64,000 nt of DNA from Phycicoccus sonneratiae (lineage in GTDB: Bacteria > Actinomycetota > Actinomycetes > Actinomycetales > Dermatophilaceae), in NCBI RefSeq assembly GCF_016887965.1, contig NZ_JAFDVD010000007.1, positions 62,001 through 126,000 on the forward strand, read 5' to 3'. Of the stretch, positions 8,139 to 20,040 are shown piece after piece; within the stretch, counting starts at the first letter, position 1; each line of letters starts with the position of its first letter. The translations under genes and the position numbers were made by a program. Below the pieces are notes generated by a model, which saw only the letters and a program-made list of their open reading frames with translations, was not told the origin of the DNA and searched no databases.

Positions 8139-9697
8139 AGGAGGAACTGGGAGGCGTTGCCCGCCAGCTGGAGGATCGTCGCCGGCGCGACACCGGCGAC
8201 GACGGTGATGATGACGCCGAGGCTGATGGCGATCGTCGACGGCACCGACGGCTGGAGCGCGACGACGCCCTCGACCGGGTCGGTGAAGTACATGAGCACG
8301 ATGAGCTTGACGTAGACGAACGCGGTGACCGCCGAGGCGAGCACACCGACGACGACCATGACGACGCCGGTGGTTCCCGACTCGACCGCCGGCGCGAAGG
8401 CCGCGAACTTCGCCGTGAAGCCCGACGTCAGCGGGATGCCCGCGAAGGCCAGGAGGAGGAAGGCGAAGACGCCCGCGACGACCGGGTGGCGCCGGCCGAG
8501 GCCCGCCCACTGCGAGAGGTGCGAGGCCTCGGAGCCGTCCTGGCGGACCATCGCGACGATCGCGAAGGCCGCGATGGTCGTCGCGCCGTAGGCGAGCAGG
8601 TAGAACATCACGCCGCCGATCGCCGCCTGCGAGAACGCGAGGACGCCGACGAGGATGAACCCGGCGTGCGCCACCGACGAGTAGGCGAGGAGCCGCTTGA
8701 CGTCGGTCTGGGTGACCGACAGCACCGCGCCGACGACCATCGTGAGGATGGCGATGACGGCCACGCCGAGCTGCCAGTCCCAGCGGTTCGCGCCGACGCC
8801 GACGTAGGTGAGGCGCAGGATCGCGCCGAAGGCGGCGAGCTTGGTGCAGGCGGCCATGAACCCGGTGACCGGGGTCGGGGCGCCCTGGTACGCGTCGGGG
8901 GTCCACTGGTGGAACGGCACCGCACCGACCTTGAAGAGCAGCCCGACGAGGGTGAGGACGACGCCCGGCAGCAGCAGGCCGTCGAGGTCGCCGGCACCGG
9001 TGGAGATGGCCTGCGAGATCTGCGCGAGGTCGGAGGAGCCGGCGTAGCCGAAGAGCAGCGCCGCGCCGAAGAGGAAGAAGGCGCTGGAGAACGCCCCGAG
9101 GAGGAAGTACTTCAGGGCCGCCTCCTGCGAGAGCAGCCGGCGCCGCCGGGCCAGGCCGGTCATCACGTACAGCGGCAGCGAGAGGACCTCGAGGCCGACG
9201 AACAGCGTGATGAGGTCGTTGGCGCTGACGAAGATCAGCATCCCGAAGACCGCGAAGAGGGTGAGCGGGAAGACCTCGGAGGTGGCGTAGCCGGCGCGGG
9301 TGGCGGCGTCCTCCTGGCTCGACCCGGGGGTCGAGGCGCCCATCGGCGTGAAGGCGTCGGAGCCGACCCCGCCGAAGCGCTCGGCCATGACGAGCACGCC
9401 GATGACCGCGAGGAGCAGCAGCGTGCCCTGGAGGAAGAGCGCGACGCCGTCGATGGCCACCGAGCCACCGAGCGTGACCGACTGGTGGTCGCGGCTCCAC
9501 ACGGCGAGGACGACGAGCGCGGCGAGCAGCGTGCCGCAGGTCAGCCAGACCTGGACGGCGTGCCGGCGCTCGCGCGGTGCGAAGGCCTCGACGAGGACGC
9601 CGACGAGGGCGCCGCCCACGACGACGAACATCGGCAGGACCGCGAGGTAGTCGATGGTGACGGCCTGGAACGCGGCGGGCATCGCGGCGGGCATCAC
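8135..9697 (-). CDS. nuoN: NADH-quinone oxidoreductase subunit N
   Basis: A 520-residue antiporter-like membrane subunit of complex I, with about 14 helices. Conserved charged residues for proton translocation are visible in helix regions: the Glu in FVGLEVLSLPLYVM, the Lys in ALKYFLLGAFSSAFF, and LLFKVGAVPFHQWTPDAYQG. The C terminus (LGVIITVVAGVAPATILQLA) is typical of NuoN. The start ATG at 9697 overlaps the nuoM stop by 4 bp. It is the last nuo gene of the operon and is followed by the overlapping polyprenyl synthase gene. Confidence 0.97.
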   Translation of the reverse strand: MMPAAMPAAFQAVTIDYLAVLPMFVVVGGALVGVLVEAFAPRERRHAVQVWLTCGTLLAALVVLAVWSRDHQSVTLGGSVAIDGVALFLQGTLLLLAVIGVLVMAERFGGVGSDAFTPMGASTPGSSQEDAATRAGYATSEVFPLTLFAVFGMLIFVSANDLITLFVGLEVLSLPLYVMTGLARRRRLLSQEAALKYFLLGAFSSAFFLFGAALLFGYAGSSDLAQISQAISTGAGDLDGLLLPGVVLTLVGLLFKVGAVPFHQWTPDAYQGAPTPVTGFMAACTKLAAFGAILRLTYVGVGANRWDWQLGVAVIAILTMVVGAVLSVTQTDVKRLLAYSSVAHAGFILVGVLAFSQAAIGGVMFYLLAYGATTIAAFAIVAMVRQDGSEASHLSQWAGLGRRHPVVAGVFAFLLLAFAGIPLTSGFTAKFAAFAPAVESGTTGVVMVVVGVLASAVTAFVYVKLIVLMYFTDPVEGVVALQPSVPSTIAISLGVIITVVAGVAPATILQLAGNASQFLL

Positions 9698-11235
9698 TGG
9701 GCACTCCCGGAGGCTTCGGCCGGCTGCGGGTCGGAGACGCCGATGATCTGCAGCGTCTTGTCCACGGCCGGGTTGATGATGTCGAGGACCGGCTTCGGGT
9801 AGAAGCCGAGGACGACGAACGAGGCGATGATCGGCGCGACGACCCAGCGCTCGCGCAGGGACAGGTCACGCGGCGGCGCCTGGTCCTCGGGGAAGGCGGG
9901 CTTCGGGCCGGTCATGACGCGCTGGTACATGAGGAGGATGTAGAGCGCGGCGAGGACGATGCCCAGGGCCGCGACGACGGCCGCGACCCGGTAGCGCTGG
10001 TACGTGCCCTGGAGGACGAGGAACTCCGAGACGAAGCTCGACAGGCCGGGCAGCGCCAGCGAGGACAGGCCCGCGACGAGGAAGGTGCCGGCGAGCACCG
10101 GGGTGACCCGCTGCCAGCCGCCGTAGTCGGGGATCATCTTGCTGCCGTGGCGGGTCACGAGGAACCCGGCGAGCAGGAAGAGCCCGGCGGTCGAGAACCC
10201 GTGGTTGACCATGTAGAGGGTCGAGCCGGCGCCGCCCACGCTCGTCATCGCGAAGATGCCGAGGACGATGAAGCCGAAGTGGCTGATCGAGGTGAAGGCG
10301 ATGAGCCGCATCATGTCCTTCTGGCCGATCGCCAGCAGGGCGCCGTAGATGACCGAGACGACGGCCAGGGTGATGACGACCGGGGTCGCCCACTGCGAGG
10401 CCTCCGGGAAGAGCTGGAGGCAGAAGCGGATCATCCCGTAGGTGCCGACCTTGTCGAGGACGCCCACGAGGAGCACGGCCGTCGCCGGGCGCGACTCGGT
10501 GGCGGCGTCCGGGAGCCAGGTGTGCACCGGCCACATCGGGGCCTTGACGGCGAAGGCGACGAAGAACCCGACGAACATCCAGCGCAGCGCGGCCTCGGAG
10601 CCGTCGAGGTTGCCGATGAGCTTCTCGACGAGGAAGCCCTGGTCGCCGCCCGGGCCGACGAAGTACACGGCGATGACCGAGACGAGCATGACGAGCCCGC
10701 CGGCGAGCGAGAAGAGGAGGAACTTCATCGCGGCGTACTGCCGGCGCCCACCGCCGTAGAGGCCGATGAGGAAGTACACCGGGATGAGCATCGCCTCGAA
10801 GAAGACGTAGAACAGGAAGACGTCGGTGGCCGCGAACACGCCGACCATGAACGCCTCGAGGACGAGCATGAGCGCGAAGTAGCGCTTGAGCCGGCCGGTC
10901 TCGGCCTCGTCGACGTCGTTCCACGCGGCGAGCAGGCAGACCGGCGTGAGGATCGTGGCCATGACGATGAGGGCCAGCGCGATGCCGTCGACGCCGAGCG
11001 CGTAGGAGACGCCGAACTGCGGGATCCACGAGTGCGTCTCGGTGAGCTGGAACATCGCGTCCGAGCCGGTGTCGAAGGCGACCCACCCCGCGACCGCGAG
11101 CGCGAGCGTGACGAGCGAGGCCCCGAGCGCCACCGGCCGGGCCAGGCGCGCCGAGCCCGCGGGCAGCGCCGCGACGACGACCGCGCCGAGGACCGGCACG
11201 ACCATCATGACCGTGAGCAGGGGCAGGGAGTTCAC
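9694..11235 (-). CDS. nuoM: NADH-quinone oxidoreductase subunit M
   Basis: A 513-residue antiporter-like subunit of the complex I membrane arm. Characteristic stretches are [20 protein letters not shown], with the key helix-5 glutamate, [19 protein letters not shown] with the broken-helix lysine, and [17 protein letters not shown] place the start at the GTG at 11235, which overlaps the nuoL stop as GTGA. Open frame continues upstream inside nuoL but carries no homology. The ATGA overlap with nuoN downstream implies translational coupling. Confidence 0.96.
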   Translation of the reverse strand: MNSLPLLTVMMVVPVLGAVVVAALPAGSARLARPVALGASLVTLALAVAGWVAFDTGSDAMFQLTETHSWIPQFGVSYALGVDGIALALIVMATILTPVCLLAAWNDVDEAETGRLKRYFALMLVLEAFMVGVFAATDVFLFYVFFEAMLIPVYFLIGLYGGGRRQYAAMKFLLFSLAGGLVMLVSVIAVYFVGPGGDQGFLVEKLIGNLDGSEAALRWMFVGFFVAFAVKAPMWPVHTWLPDAATESRPATAVLLVGVLDKVGTYGMIRFCLQLFPEASQWATPVVITLAVVSVIYGALLAIGQKDMMRLIAFTSISHFGFIVLGIFAMTSVGGAGSTLYMVNHGFSTAGLFLLAGFLVTRHGSKMIPDYGGWQRVTPVLAGTFLVAGLSSLALPGLSSFVSEFLVLQGTYQRYRVAAVVAALGIVLAALYILLMYQRVMTGPKPAFPEDQAPPRDLSLRERWVVAPIIASFVVLGFYPKPVLDIINPAVDKTLQIIGVSDPQPAEASGSAQ

Positions 11236-13175
11236 TGGATCACCCACAGAGCACCGAGGACGGCGACGACACCGGTGAGCATCGTCAGGGCATACGACCG
11301 GGCGTAGCCGGTCTGGAGGCGACGCAGCCTCGAGGACAACCCGCCGACCAGGGCGGCGAGCCCGCCGGCGGCGCCGTCGATCCCCTTGGCGTCGGCGAAG
11401 ACGAGCGAGCGCGTGAGGTGGACGCCGGGGCGCATGAACAGGCCCTCGTTGACGGCGTCCTGGTAGAGGTCGACCCGGGCCGCACGGGTGAGCACCGAGC
11501 CGCGCGGGGCGACCTCGGGCACCTCCTCGGACCAGTAGCGGCGCCAGGCCAGGAAGATGCCGACGGCGACGAACACGAGCGTCAGCGTCATGAGCACCGG
11601 CACCGCGAGCACCGGGTGCTCCTCGCCGTGCTCGCCGACGACCGGCGAGAGCCAGGAGACGATCGGGGCGGTCTCGGCGAACGGCCACGCGAGGAGCAGG
11701 CCGAGGAAGGCCGACCCGCCGGCGAGGACCATCATCGGGACGGTCATGATCTTCGGCGACTCGTGCGGGTGCACGTCGTCGGTCCAGCGCTTCTCGCCGT
11801 GGAAGGTCATGAAGAACAGGCGCGACATGTAGAACGCGGTGACGCCGGCGCCGACGAGCGCGGCCCCCCCGAGCACCCACGGCTTCCAGCCCTCGCCGAC
11901 GAACGCGGCCTCGATGATCTTGTCCTTGGACCAGAAGCCGGAGAACGGCGGGACGCCGAGGATGGCCAGCCACCCGAGGCCGAAGGTGGCCCAGGTGACC
12001 TTCATGGCGCCCGACAGCGACCCGAAGCGGCGCATGTTCACCTGGTCGTTCATCCCGTGCATCACCGAGCCGGCGCCGAGGAACATCCCGGCCTTGAAGA
12101 AGCCGTGGGTGAGCAGGTGGAAGATCGCGAAGGCGTACCCGACCGGGCCGAGCCCAGCGGCGAGCATCATGTAGCCGATCTGGCTCATCGTCGAGGCCGC
12201 GAGGGCCTTCTTGATGTCGTCCTTGGCGCAGCCGACGACCGCACCGAAGAGCAGCGTGATCGCGCCGACGATGGCGACGGCCAGGGCGGCGTCCGGGGCG
12301 GCGTCGAAGATGACGTGCGAGCGGACGACGAGGTAGACGCCGGCGGTGACCATCGTCGCCGCGTGGATGAGCGCGGAGACCGGGGTCGGGCCGGCCATGG
12401 CGTCACCGAGCCAGGACTGGAGCGGGAACTGGGCCGACTTGCCGCACGCGCCGACGAGCAGGAGCAGCCCGATCGCGGTGAGCGTGGCCTGGTTGGCGCC
12501 CCCCACGCCCTCGTTGACGGTGGCGTAGTCGACGCCGCCGAAGGTGACGAACATCGTCATGATCGCGATGGACAGGCCGAGGTCGCCGACGCGGTTGACG
12601 AAGAACGCCTTGTTCGCGGCCGTGGCGTACGCCGGGTTGTGGTTCCAGAACCCGATGAGCAGGTAGGACGCCAGGCCCACGCCCTCCCAGCCGACGAAGA
12701 GCAGCAGGTAGCTGTCGGCGAGGACGAGCAGGAGCATCGCCGCGACGAAGAGGTTGAGGTAGGCGAAGAAGCGCCGCTTGTCCGGGTCGTGCTCCATGTA
12801 CCCGAGCGAGTACACGTGGATGAGCGACCCGACGAACGTGATGAGCATGACGAACGCGACGGACAGCGGGTCGACGAGCATCCCGAGGTCGAGCTGGAAG
12901 GAGCCGGCCGGCACCCAGTTCCACAGCGTCAGGTGGTGCGCCCGCTGCGCCGCGTCCTGCCCGAGCAGCTGGACGATGACGAGGACGCCGACGCCGAAGC
13001 TCGCCCAGGACAGTCCCGTGGCGAGGGCCGGGCCGACCTTGTCGGTGCGCCGCCCGCCGAGGAGCAGGACGGCGGCACCGAGGAGGGGCAGCGCGACGAG
13101 CAGCCACGCGAGCGAGGCCATGCCGCTCGCGGCGCCCGCGGTCATCGCGTCGCCCTCGGTGATCAGTGAGTGCAC
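11232..13175 (-). CDS. nuoL: NADH-quinone oxidoreductase subunit L
   Basis: A 647-residue distal antiporter-like subunit with a long C-terminal lateral helix. Diagnostic segments are [60 protein letters not shown] and [20 protein letters not shown], all standard NuoL motifs with the conserved Glu, Lys and His residues. The GTG start at 13175 is preceded by GAGGAG at good spacing, and a second ATG ten codons later is possible. The C-terminal part carries the amphipathic transverse helix and a final membrane segment ([16 protein letters not shown]). Confidence 0.96.
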   Translation of the reverse strand: MHSLITEGDAMTAGAASGMASLAWLLVALPLLGAAVLLLGGRRTDKVGPALATGLSWASFGVGVLVIVQLLGQDAAQRAHHLTLWNWVPAGSFQLDLGMLVDPLSVAFVMLITFVGSLIHVYSLGYMEHDPDKRRFFAYLNLFVAAMLLLVLADSYLLLFVGWEGVGLASYLLIGFWNHNPAYATAANKAFFVNRVGDLGLSIAIMTMFVTFGGVDYATVNEGVGGANQATLTAIGLLLLVGACGKSAQFPLQSWLGDAMAGPTPVSALIHAATMVTAGVYLVVRSHVIFDAAPDAALAVAIVGAITLLFGAVVGCAKDDIKKALAASTMSQIGYMMLAAGLGPVGYAFAIFHLLTHGFFKAGMFLGAGSVMHGMNDQVNMRRFGSLSGAMKVTWATFGLGWLAILGVPPFSGFWSKDKIIEAAFVGEGWKPWVLGGAALVGAGVTAFYMSRLFFMTFHGEKRWTDDVHPHESPKIMTVPMMVLAGGSAFLGLLLAWPFAETAPIVSWLSPVVGEHGEEHPVLAVPVLMTLTLVFVAVGIFLAWRRYWSEEVPEVAPRGSVLTRAARVDLYQDAVNEGLFMRPGVHLTRSLVFADAKGIDGAAGGLAALVGGLSSRLRRLQTGYARSYALTMLTGVVAVLGALWVIQ

Positions 13176-13185
13176 GTCCGACTCC

Positions 13186-13485
13186 TCAGAGCTTCAGCAG
13201 GTTGGCGTCGTCGACCGAGGCCGACCGGCGGGACCGGAAGATCGCCATGATGATCGCGAGGCCGACGACGACCTCCGCGGCCGCGACGACCATGACGAAG
13301 AGGGCGAGGACCTGGCCGTCGAGCGAGCCGTGCATCCGGGCGAAGGTCACGAAGACGAGGTTCGCCGCGTTGAGCATCAGCTCGACGCCCATGAAGACGA
13401 TGATCGCGTTGCGCCGGGTGAGCACCGTGGCGCCACCGATGACGAAGAGGATCGTCGCCAGGTACACGTAGTTGACGAGGCTCAT
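13186..13485 (-). CDS. nuoK: NADH-quinone oxidoreductase subunit K
   Basis: A 99-residue, three-helix subunit of the membrane arm. The family-defining glutamates are in [13 protein letters not shown] (Glu35) and [16 protein letters not shown] (Glu71). The start ATG at 13485 overlaps the nuoJ stop as ATGA. The length equals that of typical NuoK. Ten bases separate it from nuoL, and that gap includes the nuoL ribosome site. Confidence 0.97.
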   Translation of the reverse strand: MSLVNYVYLATILFVIGGATVLTRRNAIIVFMGVELMLNAANLVFVTFARMHGSLDGQVLALFVMVVAAAEVVVGLAIIMAIFRSRRSASVDDANLLKL

Positions 13486-14252
13486 CGCTCGCTGCCCTCC
13501 TGGACGTCGCGCTCGATCTGGAGCTCGCCCTCGGTGTAGAGCTCGGGCGAGCGGTTCTGGTCGCGGGCGGTGAGCACGCGCGAGACGGACAGCTCGGAGG
13601 GCGTGCCGTCGGGCAGCAGCGCCGGGGTGTCGACGGCGTTGTGCCGCGCGTAGACACCGGGCGCCGGGAGGCCCGCGAGGTGCCGGCCCTCCTTGAAACG
13701 CCGCTTGCTCCACTCCTTCTGGTCCGGGCCCTTGCCGAGGCGCTCGCGGTGGGCGAGGACCATCGCGCCGAGGGCGGCGGTGATGAGGAGGGCGCTCGTG
13801 GTCTCGAAGACCCAGACGTAGCGGCCGAAGATCAGCTGCGCGACCCCGGAGACGTTGCCCGGGTCGGCGTTGACCTCGGCGAGCCCGGCGGCCCGGCCCC
13901 ACGTGGCGTGCCCGACCGAGAAGCCGAGCAGGCCGCCGAGGCCGAGCGCGAGGACCGCCGTGGCCCAGCGCTGCCCGGTGAGGGTCTCGACGAGGCTGTC
14001 GCTGGAGTCGACCCCGACGAGCATGAGCACGAAGAGGAAGAGCATCATCACGGCGCCGGTGTAGACGAAGATCTGGATGACCCCGAGGAAGTCGGCGTCC
14101 TGGGCGATGTAGAAGACGCCGAGGATGATCATCGTCATCGCCATGCCGAGCGCGGCGTGGACGGCCTTGCGCGCGAAGACCAGCCCGAGCGCGCCGACGA
14201 CGGCCAGCGGCCCGAGGATCCAGAACATCACCTCTTCGCCGGTGCCGGTCAC
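13482..14252 (-). CDS. nuoJ: NADH-quinone oxidoreductase subunit J
   Basis: A 256-residue membrane subunit with five helices. These include [53 protein letters not shown] (with the pi-bulge YTGAV of helix 3) and a helix around [19 protein letters not shown]. The C-terminal 80 residues are a hydrophilic cytosolic tail with charged low-complexity sequence, longer than in E. coli but usual in actinobacteria. The GTG start at 14252 forms a GTGA overlap with nuoI; an ATG eight codons later (MFWILG) is an alternative. Confidence 0.95.
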   Translation of the reverse strand: MTGTGEEVMFWILGPLAVVGALGLVFARKAVHAALGMAMTMIILGVFYIAQDADFLGVIQIFVYTGAVMMLFLFVLMLVGVDSSDSLVETLTGQRWATAVLALGLGGLLGFSVGHATWGRAAGLAEVNADPGNVSGVAQLIFGRYVWVFETTSALLITAALGAMVLAHRERLGKGPDQKEWSKRRFKEGRHLAGLPAPGVYARHNAVDTPALLPDGTPSELSVSRVLTARDQNRSPELYTEGELQIERDVQEGSER

Positions 14253-14863
14253 TGGGCCACCTCCGCGTCGTCGGTGTGGGCGCGGGCGGCGACGACCTCG
14301 CGCTGGGAGTCGCTGGCCTCGGTGACCTTCCCGAGGTAGTAGTCGCGCTCCTCCATCCCGTCGGCCATGGGGAACGGCGGGCGGAGCATCCCCGGCTGGA
14401 GCGGCGCCAGCAGCTGGTCCTTGGTGTAGATGAGGTCGGCGCGGTTGTCGTCGGCGAGCTCGTAGAAGTTCGTCATCGTCAGCGCCCGGGTGGGGCAGGC
14501 CTCGATGCAGAGCCCGCAGAAGATGCAGCGCAGGTAGTTGATCTGGTAGACGCGGCCGTACCGCTCGCCGGGGCTGAAGCGGCCCTCGCCGCCCTCGCTG
14601 TCGTCGTTGTCCGCGCCCTCGACGAGGATCGCGTCGGCCGGGCAGGCCCACGCGCACAGCTCGCAGCCGACGCACTTCTCGAGCCCGTCGGGGTGGCGGT
14701 TCAGCTGGTGCCGGCCGTGGAAGCGCGGCTGGGTCGGGCGCTTCTCCTCCGGGTACTCCTCGGTGACGACCTTGCGGAACATCGTCGAGAAGGTGACGCC
14801 GAACCCGGCGACGGGGGCGAACAGGTCGGAGAAGAAGCCGGACTTCTTCTGCTCGTCAGCCAC
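14249..14863 (-). CDS. nuoI: NADH-quinone oxidoreductase subunit I (two 4Fe-4S clusters)
   Basis: A 204-residue ferredoxin-like subunit that carries clusters N6a and N6b toward the quinone site. The two cluster motifs are [12 protein letters not shown] and [12 protein letters not shown], each complete. The GTG start at 14863 has AAGGAGG at six-base spacing. Its first codons overlap the nuoH stop by 8 bp. The C-terminal region after the second motif ([17 protein letters not shown]) is conserved; the last 20 residues are variable. Confidence 0.97.
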   Translation of the reverse strand: MADEQKKSGFFSDLFAPVAGFGVTFSTMFRKVVTEEYPEEKRPTQPRFHGRHQLNRHPDGLEKCVGCELCAWACPADAILVEGADNDDSEGGEGRFSPGERYGRVYQINYLRCIFCGLCIEACPTRALTMTNFYELADDNRADLIYTKDQLLAPLQPGMLRPPFPMADGMEERDYYLGKVTEASDSQREVVAARAHTDDAEVAQ

Positions 14864-16238
14864 GAGTGGCCTCCTTGGTGTCGGACGCGGAGGTCAGGGC
14901 CGGCGCCGCGAGCGACGGCTCGCGCAGCCGCTGCCCGGGCATGGGCGGCACGGGGTGCCCGCCGGCGTACGGGTCGATCTCCTCGGGGACGCGCGGGTGC
15001 AGCGAGGCCTCCTTGCGCTCGACCCGGCTGTCCCACAGCCAGCCGCCGACGAGGGCGGCGACGGCGATGATGCCGACGAGGGCGAGCGAGAAGACCGGGA
15101 AGCTGCGGCCGGCCACGACGACGTCGTCACCGAGCCAGCCCTGCTGGCCGGCGCGGAAGAACGCGACGAGGACGACCCAGCCGAGCGTGGCCGGGATGAG
15201 GAACTTCCAGCCGAAGCGCATGAACTGGTCGTACCGGACGCGCGGAAGCGAGCCGCGCAGCCAGACGAAGACGAACATGAACGCCCACAGCTTGGCCGTG
15301 AACCACAGCAGGCCCCACCAGCCCTGGTCGAACATCCCGCCGTTGATCGCGGCGATGCCGGGGGGCGCCTGGTAGCCGCCGAGGAACATCGTCGTGGCCA
15401 GCGCCGCGACGGTGAACATGTTGATGTACTCGCCGAGGAAGAACATCGCGAAGCGCATCGAGCCGTACTCGGTGTGGAAGCCACCGGTGAGCTCGCCCTC
15501 GCCCTCGGCCAGGTCGAACGGCAGGCGGTTGGTCTCGCCGACCATCGTGATGACGTAGACGAAGAAGCTGAAGAACGCGGGCACGACGAACCAGAGGTCG
15601 CTCTGCGCGTTGACGATCTGGGAGGTCGACATCGACCCGGCGTAGAGGAAGACGGCGACGAGCGAGAGGCCCATCGCGATCTCGTAGGAGATCATCTGCG
15701 CCGAGGAGCGCAGGCCACCCATGAGCGGGTACGTGGAGCCCGAGGACCAGCCCGCGAGGACGACGCCGTAGATGCCGACGCCGGCGACGGCGAGCACGAG
15801 GAGGACCGCGACGGGGGTGTCGGTGAGCTGGAACGGCGTCGTGTGCCCGAACATCGAGACCTCGCCGGCCAGCGGCATGATCGAGAACGAGACGAAGCAC
15901 ATCGTCGCGGTGATGAGCGGCGCGAGGGTGAAGACGAAGGCGTCGGCGGCCTTGGGGCGCACGTCCTCCTTGAGCATCGACTTCATGCCGTCGGCGAGGG
16001 TCTGCAGCAGGCCGAAGGGACCGTTGCGGTTCGGGCCGGGGCGCTGCTGCATCCGGCCGATGACCCGGCGCTCGAACCAGATGACGAGCAGGGTCGAGAC
16101 GAGCAGGTAGACGAAGACGAGGGCGGCCTTGACGAGGCTCAGCCACACCGGGGTGTCGCTGAAGTCGGCGCGCGGGTTGTCGGTGCCGGCCGTCGCGAGC
16201 GCGACGAGGTCGGGCAGGGCCGTGACGGTGCCGCTCAT
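14856..16238 (-). CDS. nuoH: NADH-quinone oxidoreductase subunit H
   Basis: A 460-residue membrane subunit that forms the quinone-chamber floor with NuoB and NuoD. Motifs include [21 protein letters not shown], the cytosolic loop [12 protein letters not shown], and [20 protein letters not shown] with the acidic E-channel residues, followed by [15 protein letters not shown]. The C-terminal ~60 residues (from [15 protein letters not shown]) form a hydrophilic tail common in actinobacterial NuoH. The start ATG overlaps the nuoG stop as ATGA. Confidence 0.97.
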   Translation of the reverse strand: MSGTVTALPDLVALATAGTDNPRADFSDTPVWLSLVKAALVFVYLLVSTLLVIWFERRVIGRMQQRPGPNRNGPFGLLQTLADGMKSMLKEDVRPKAADAFVFTLAPLITATMCFVSFSIMPLAGEVSMFGHTTPFQLTDTPVAVLLVLAVAGVGIYGVVLAGWSSGSTYPLMGGLRSSAQMISYEIAMGLSLVAVFLYAGSMSTSQIVNAQSDLWFVVPAFFSFFVYVITMVGETNRLPFDLAEGEGELTGGFHTEYGSMRFAMFFLGEYINMFTVAALATTMFLGGYQAPPGIAAINGGMFDQGWWGLLWFTAKLWAFMFVFVWLRGSLPRVRYDQFMRFGWKFLIPATLGWVVLVAFFRAGQQGWLGDDVVVAGRSFPVFSLALVGIIAVAALVGGWLWDSRVERKEASLHPRVPEEIDPYAGGHPVPPMPGQRLREPSLAAPALTSASDTKEATRG

Positions 16239-18715
16239 ACGGAGACCTCGCTGTCCTTCGTGACGGTGACGAGCGCGCCGGGTGCGCCGGCGAGGGTCGC
16301 CCGCAGGTCGCAGCCCGCGGAGTTCGTGGGGAGCCAGACGACGTGGTCGGCCATCTCGCGGACGAGGACCGGGGCGACGACGGTGGTGCCGGCGGCCGAG
16401 ACCCGCAGGTGGTCGCCGTCGACGACCCCGAGCGCGGCGGCGGTGGCGGCCGAGACCCCGGCGAGGGGCCGGGGCGCGGTGCCGGCGAGGTGCGGCTCGC
16501 CGTCCTGGAGCGAGCCCTTGTCGAGCAGGTGGCGCCAGGTGGCGAGGACGAGGGTGCCCGGCTCGAGGCTCGGCACCTCACCGGCCTCGACCTGCGGCGC
16601 CGCCGGACGCTCGCCGGCCCAGGGGCCGAGGCGCTGCATCTCGTCGCGGACCTCGCGCAGCGTGCGCGTGCCGAGGAACTCGCCCATCTCGTCGGCGAGC
16701 ATCTCGAGGGCGCGGTAGTCGCTGACGTAGGAGGTGTCGAGGGCGGCCTCGAAGGCGCGCGGGCGACCCTCCCAGTCGACGAACGTGCCGCCCTTCTCGG
16801 CGTGCGCCGCGACGGGCAGAACGACGTCGGCGACGGCGGTGACGGCCGACGGGCGCAGCTCGAGGGAGACGACGAAGGCCGTCGCGAGCGCCTCGGCGGC
16901 GCCGGCCACCCCGACGTCGGCGGGGTCGACGCCCCCGACGACGAGCGCGTCGAGGTCGCCGGCAGCGGCGGCCCCGAGGATGCCGGCGGTGTCGCGGCCG
17001 GCGGCCTCGGGCACCGACGGGACGCCCCAGGCCGAGGCGACCTCGGCGCGGGCGGCGGCGTCGGCGAGCGGGCGACCGCCGGGCAGCAGGGTCGGGAAGG
17101 CGCCGGCCTCGAGGGCCCCGCGCTCCCCCGCCCGGCGGGGTACCCACGCGAGGCGGGCGCCGGTGGCCTCGGCCGCGGCGAGGGCCGCGGACAGCGCACC
17201 GGGCACCATGGCGAGGCGCTCGCCGACGAGGACGATGCCCCCGTCGCGCAGCGCCTCGGAGGCGGCGGAGACGGCCTCGGTGCCCTTCCCACCGGCGAGG
17301 GCCCGCAGCACCTCGGGCTCGGTGCCCGGGGCGGTGGGGATGAGCGTGCCGCCGGTCTTGGCGAGGCCGCGGGTGGCGACCGGGGAGATGCTGAAGACGC
17401 GGGTCTTGTTCCGGCGGAACGCCTTGCGCAGGCGGAGGAAGACGATGGGCGACTCGTCCTCGGGCTCGAAGCCGACGAGGACGACGCTCTTCGCGGCCTC
17501 GAGGTCGGCGTAGGTGACCGCGCCACCGGCCGGGCCGGTGCCGACCACCGTGGCGGCGAGGAACTCGGCCTCCTCGGCGGAGTGCGGGCGGGCCCGGAAG
17601 TCGACGTCATTGGTGCCGAGCACTGTGCGGGCGAACTTGCCGTAGGCGTAGGCGTCCTCGGCGCTGACCCGGCCGCCGACGAGCACGCCGGCGCGCGCCC
17701 CGCGCAGACCGGCCGCGGCCCGCTCGAGGGCCTCGCGCCACGACGCGACGCGCAGCTCGCCGTCCTCACCACGGACCTGGGGCAGCGTGATGCGGTCGCC
17801 GACACCGGTGTACGCGAACGCCCACCGGCCCTTGTCGCAGTTCCACTCGTCGTTGACGGCGGGGTCGGCCTGGGCCATCCGGCGCAGGACGGTGCCGCGG
17901 CGGTGGTCGGTGCGGGTGGCGCAGCCGCTGGCGCAGTGCTCGCAGGTGCTCGGGGTCGACACGAGGTCGAACGGGCGGCTGCGGAAGCGGTAGGCAGCGC
18001 CGGTGAGGGCGCCGACCGGGCAGATCTGGACGGTGTTGCCGGAGAAGTAGCTCTCGAACGGCTTCTCCTCGTAGATGCCGACCTGCTGCAGCGCGCCGCG
18101 CTCGACGAGGGCGATGAACGGGTCGCCGGCGACCTGGTCGGAGAAACGGGTGCAGCGGGCGCAGAGCACGCAGCGCTCGCGGTCGAGGAGGACCTGCGAG
18201 GAGATGTTGATCGGCTTGGGGTAGGTGCGCTTGACGTCCTCGAAGCGCGAGGTGCCGCGACCGTTGCTCATCGCCTGGTTCTGCAGCGGGCACTCGCCAC
18301 CCTTGTCGCAGACCGGGCAGTCGAGCGGGTGGTTGATGAGCAGCAGCTCCATGACGCCCTTCTGCGCCTTGTCGGCGCCCTCGGACGTGTACTGCGTCTT
18401 GACGACCATGCCGGGGGCGACGGTCATCGTGCACGAGGCCTGCGGCTTCATCCGGCCGGGCGGGCCCTGCATCTGGGTCGGCTCGCCGGGGGTGCCGTCG
18501 GGGCCGGGGCGGCCGGGCATCCAGACCTCGACGAGGCACTGGCGGCAGGCGCCGACCGGGTCGAGGCCCGGGTGGTCGCAGAACCGCGGGATGTCGATCC
18601 CGGCGGTCTCGGCGGCGCGGATGATGAGGGTGCCCTTGGGCACCGACACCTCCACGTCGTCGATGGTCAGCGTGACGAGCTCGACCGGGGCCTGGGTCTC
18701 GGGCGTGGCAGTCAT
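16235..18715 (-). CDS. nuoG: NADH-quinone oxidoreductase subunit G
   Basis: An 826-residue peripheral-arm subunit. The N terminus has the 2Fe-2S site (Cys46, 57, 60, 95), then HxxxCxxCxxxxxC (His129, Cys133, 136, 142) and a 4Fe-4S site (Cys182, 185, 188, 232). CEHCASGC at 258-265 plus WNCDKGRW gives the extra N7 cluster found in only some bacteria. A molybdopterin-oxidoreductase-like domain follows and is probably cofactor-free. I chose the ATG at 18715, which overlaps the nuoF stop as ATGA, over an upstream in-frame start inside nuoF. The middle part is unusually alanine- and glycine-rich. Confidence 0.95.
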   Translation of the reverse strand: MTATPETQAPVELVTLTIDDVEVSVPKGTLIIRAAETAGIDIPRFCDHPGLDPVGACRQCLVEVWMPGRPGPDGTPGEPTQMQGPPGRMKPQASCTMTVAPGMVVKTQYTSEGADKAQKGVMELLLINHPLDCPVCDKGGECPLQNQAMSNGRGTSRFEDVKRTYPKPINISSQVLLDRERCVLCARCTRFSDQVAGDPFIALVERGALQQVGIYEEKPFESYFSGNTVQICPVGALTGAAYRFRSRPFDLVSTPSTCEHCASGCATRTDHRRGTVLRRMAQADPAVNDEWNCDKGRWAFAYTGVGDRITLPQVRGEDGELRVASWREALERAAAGLRGARAGVLVGGRVSAEDAYAYGKFARTVLGTNDVDFRARPHSAEEAEFLAATVVGTGPAGGAVTYADLEAAKSVVLVGFEPEDESPIVFLRLRKAFRRNKTRVFSISPVATRGLAKTGGTLIPTAPGTEPEVLRALAGGKGTEAVSAASEALRDGGIVLVGERLAMVPGALSAALAAAEATGARLAWVPRRAGERGALEAGAFPTLLPGGRPLADAAARAEVASAWGVPSVPEAAGRDTAGILGAAAAGDLDALVVGGVDPADVGVAGAAEALATAFVVSLELRPSAVTAVADVVLPVAAHAEKGGTFVDWEGRPRAFEAALDTSYVSDYRALEMLADEMGEFLGTRTLREVRDEMQRLGPWAGERPAAPQVEAGEVPSLEPGTLVLATWRHLLDKGSLQDGEPHLAGTAPRPLAGVSAATAAALGVVDGDHLRVSAAGTTVVAPVLVREMADHVVWLPTNSAGCDLRATLAGAPGALVTVTKDSEVSV

Positions 18716-20040
18716 GCGGAGACGGTCTCCTTCGCGCCGCCGTCCTTGGCCCACAGCGTCGAGGCGGCCCGGTCGAACGGGCAGCCACCGTGGGTCAGGT
18801 GGGCGACGTACTCGTCGCGGAAGTACTGGATCGAGCTCGTGATCGGGCTCGTCGCGCCGTCACCGAGGGCGCAGAAGCTGCGGCCGAGGATGTTGTCGCA
18901 GATGTCGAGGAGCTTGTCGAGGTCCTCCTCGGACCCCTGGCCGTGCTCGAGCCGGCCGAGGATCTGCTTGAGCCACCACGTTCCCTCGCGGCACGGGGTG
19001 CACTTGCCGCACGACTCGTGCCGGTAGAAGTCGGTCCAGCGGTCGACCGCGCGCACGACGCAGACGGTCTCGTCGAAGACCTGGAGGGCGCGGGTGCCGA
19101 GCATCGAGCCCGCCGCGGCGACCGACTCGAAGTCGAGCGGCACGTCGAGGTGCTCGGCGGTGAAGAGCGGGGTGCTCGACCCGCCGGGGGTCCAGAACTT
19201 CAGCTCCTTGTCGGGGTCGCGCATCCCGCCGGCGAGGTCGATGAGCTCGCGCATCGTGATGCCGAGCGGCGCCTCGAACTGGCCGGGGTTCTTCACGTGC
19301 CCGGAGAGGCTGAAGATGCCGAAGCCGGTGGACTTCTCGGTGCCCATGCCGGTGAACCAGTCGACGCCCTCGAGGACGATGCCGGGGACCGACGCGATGG
19401 ACTCGACGTTGTTGACCGAGGTCGGCCGCGCGTACAGGCCGGCGGCGCCGGGGAACGGCGGCTTGCTGCGCGGCTGGCCGCGGCGGCCCTCGAGGCTGTC
19501 GAGGAGCGCGGTCTCCTCGCCGCAGATGTAGGCGCCGGCGCCGGCGTGCACGGTGATCTCGACGTTCTTGCCCGTGCCGTTGATGTCGCGGCCGACGAGG
19601 CCGGCCGCGCGGGCCTCCTCGACGGCGCGCATCAGCCGGCGGTAGACGTGGACGACCTCGCCGCGCAGGTAGATGAACGCGTGCTCGCAGCCGATGGCCA
19701 GCGAGCTGATGACGACGCCCTCGACGAGCACGTGCGGGTTGGCCATCATCAGCGGGATGTCCTTGCACGTGCCCGGCTCGGACTCGTCGGCGTTGACGAC
19801 GAGGTAGCGGGGGCCACCGTCCGGCGGGGCCATGAACGACCACTTCATGCCGGTGGGGAAGCCGGCGCCGCCGCGGCCGCGCAGCGAGGAGTCCTTGACC
19901 ATCGCGAGGATGTCGGCGGGCTCCATGCCGAGCGCCTTGTCGAGCGCCTTGTACCCGCCGCCCTCGCGGTAGGTCTCGAGGGTCCAGGACGTGGCGTGGT
20001 CCCAGTCCTTGCTGAGGATGGGGGTCAGCGTGCCAGCCAT
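18712..20040 (-). CDS. nuoF: NADH-quinone oxidoreductase subunit F (NADH/FMN site)
   Basis: A 442-residue flavoprotein that oxidises [20 protein letters not shown] is the NADH/FMN glycine-rich loop. [16 protein letters not shown] lines the FMN site. [16 protein letters not shown] binds cluster N3, with the fourth cysteine in SFCALGDGA. The ATG at 20040 gives a TGATG junction with nuoE; a GTG one codon upstream (20043) is equally possible. Downstream it overlaps nuoG by 4 bp. Confidence 0.97.
   Translation of the reverse strand: MAGTLTPILSKDWDHATSWTLETYREGGGYKALDKALGMEPADILAMVKDSSLRGRGGAGFPTGMKWSFMAPPDGGPRYLVVNADESEPGTCKDIPLMMANPHVLVEGVVISSLAIGCEHAFIYLRGEVVHVYRRLMRAVEEARAAGLVGRDINGTGKNVEITVHAGAGAYICGEETALLDSLEGRRGQPRSKPPFPGAAGLYARPTSVNNVESIASVPGIVLEGVDWFTGMGTEKSTGFGIFSLSGHVKNPGQFEAPLGITMRELIDLAGGMRDPDKELKFWTPGGSSTPLFTAEHLDVPLDFESVAAAGSMLGTRALQVFDETVCVVRAVDRWTDFYRHESCGKCTPCREGTWWLKQILGRLEHGQGSEEDLDKLLDICDNILGRSFCALGDGATSPITSSIQYFRDEYVAHLTHGGCPFDRAASTLWAKDGGAKETVSA

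Noticed and set aside
18716-18754. Upstream in-frame start for nuoG
   Set aside because: It would extend into nuoF without homology; the ATG at 18715 forms the same ATGA overlap used elsewhere in the operon.
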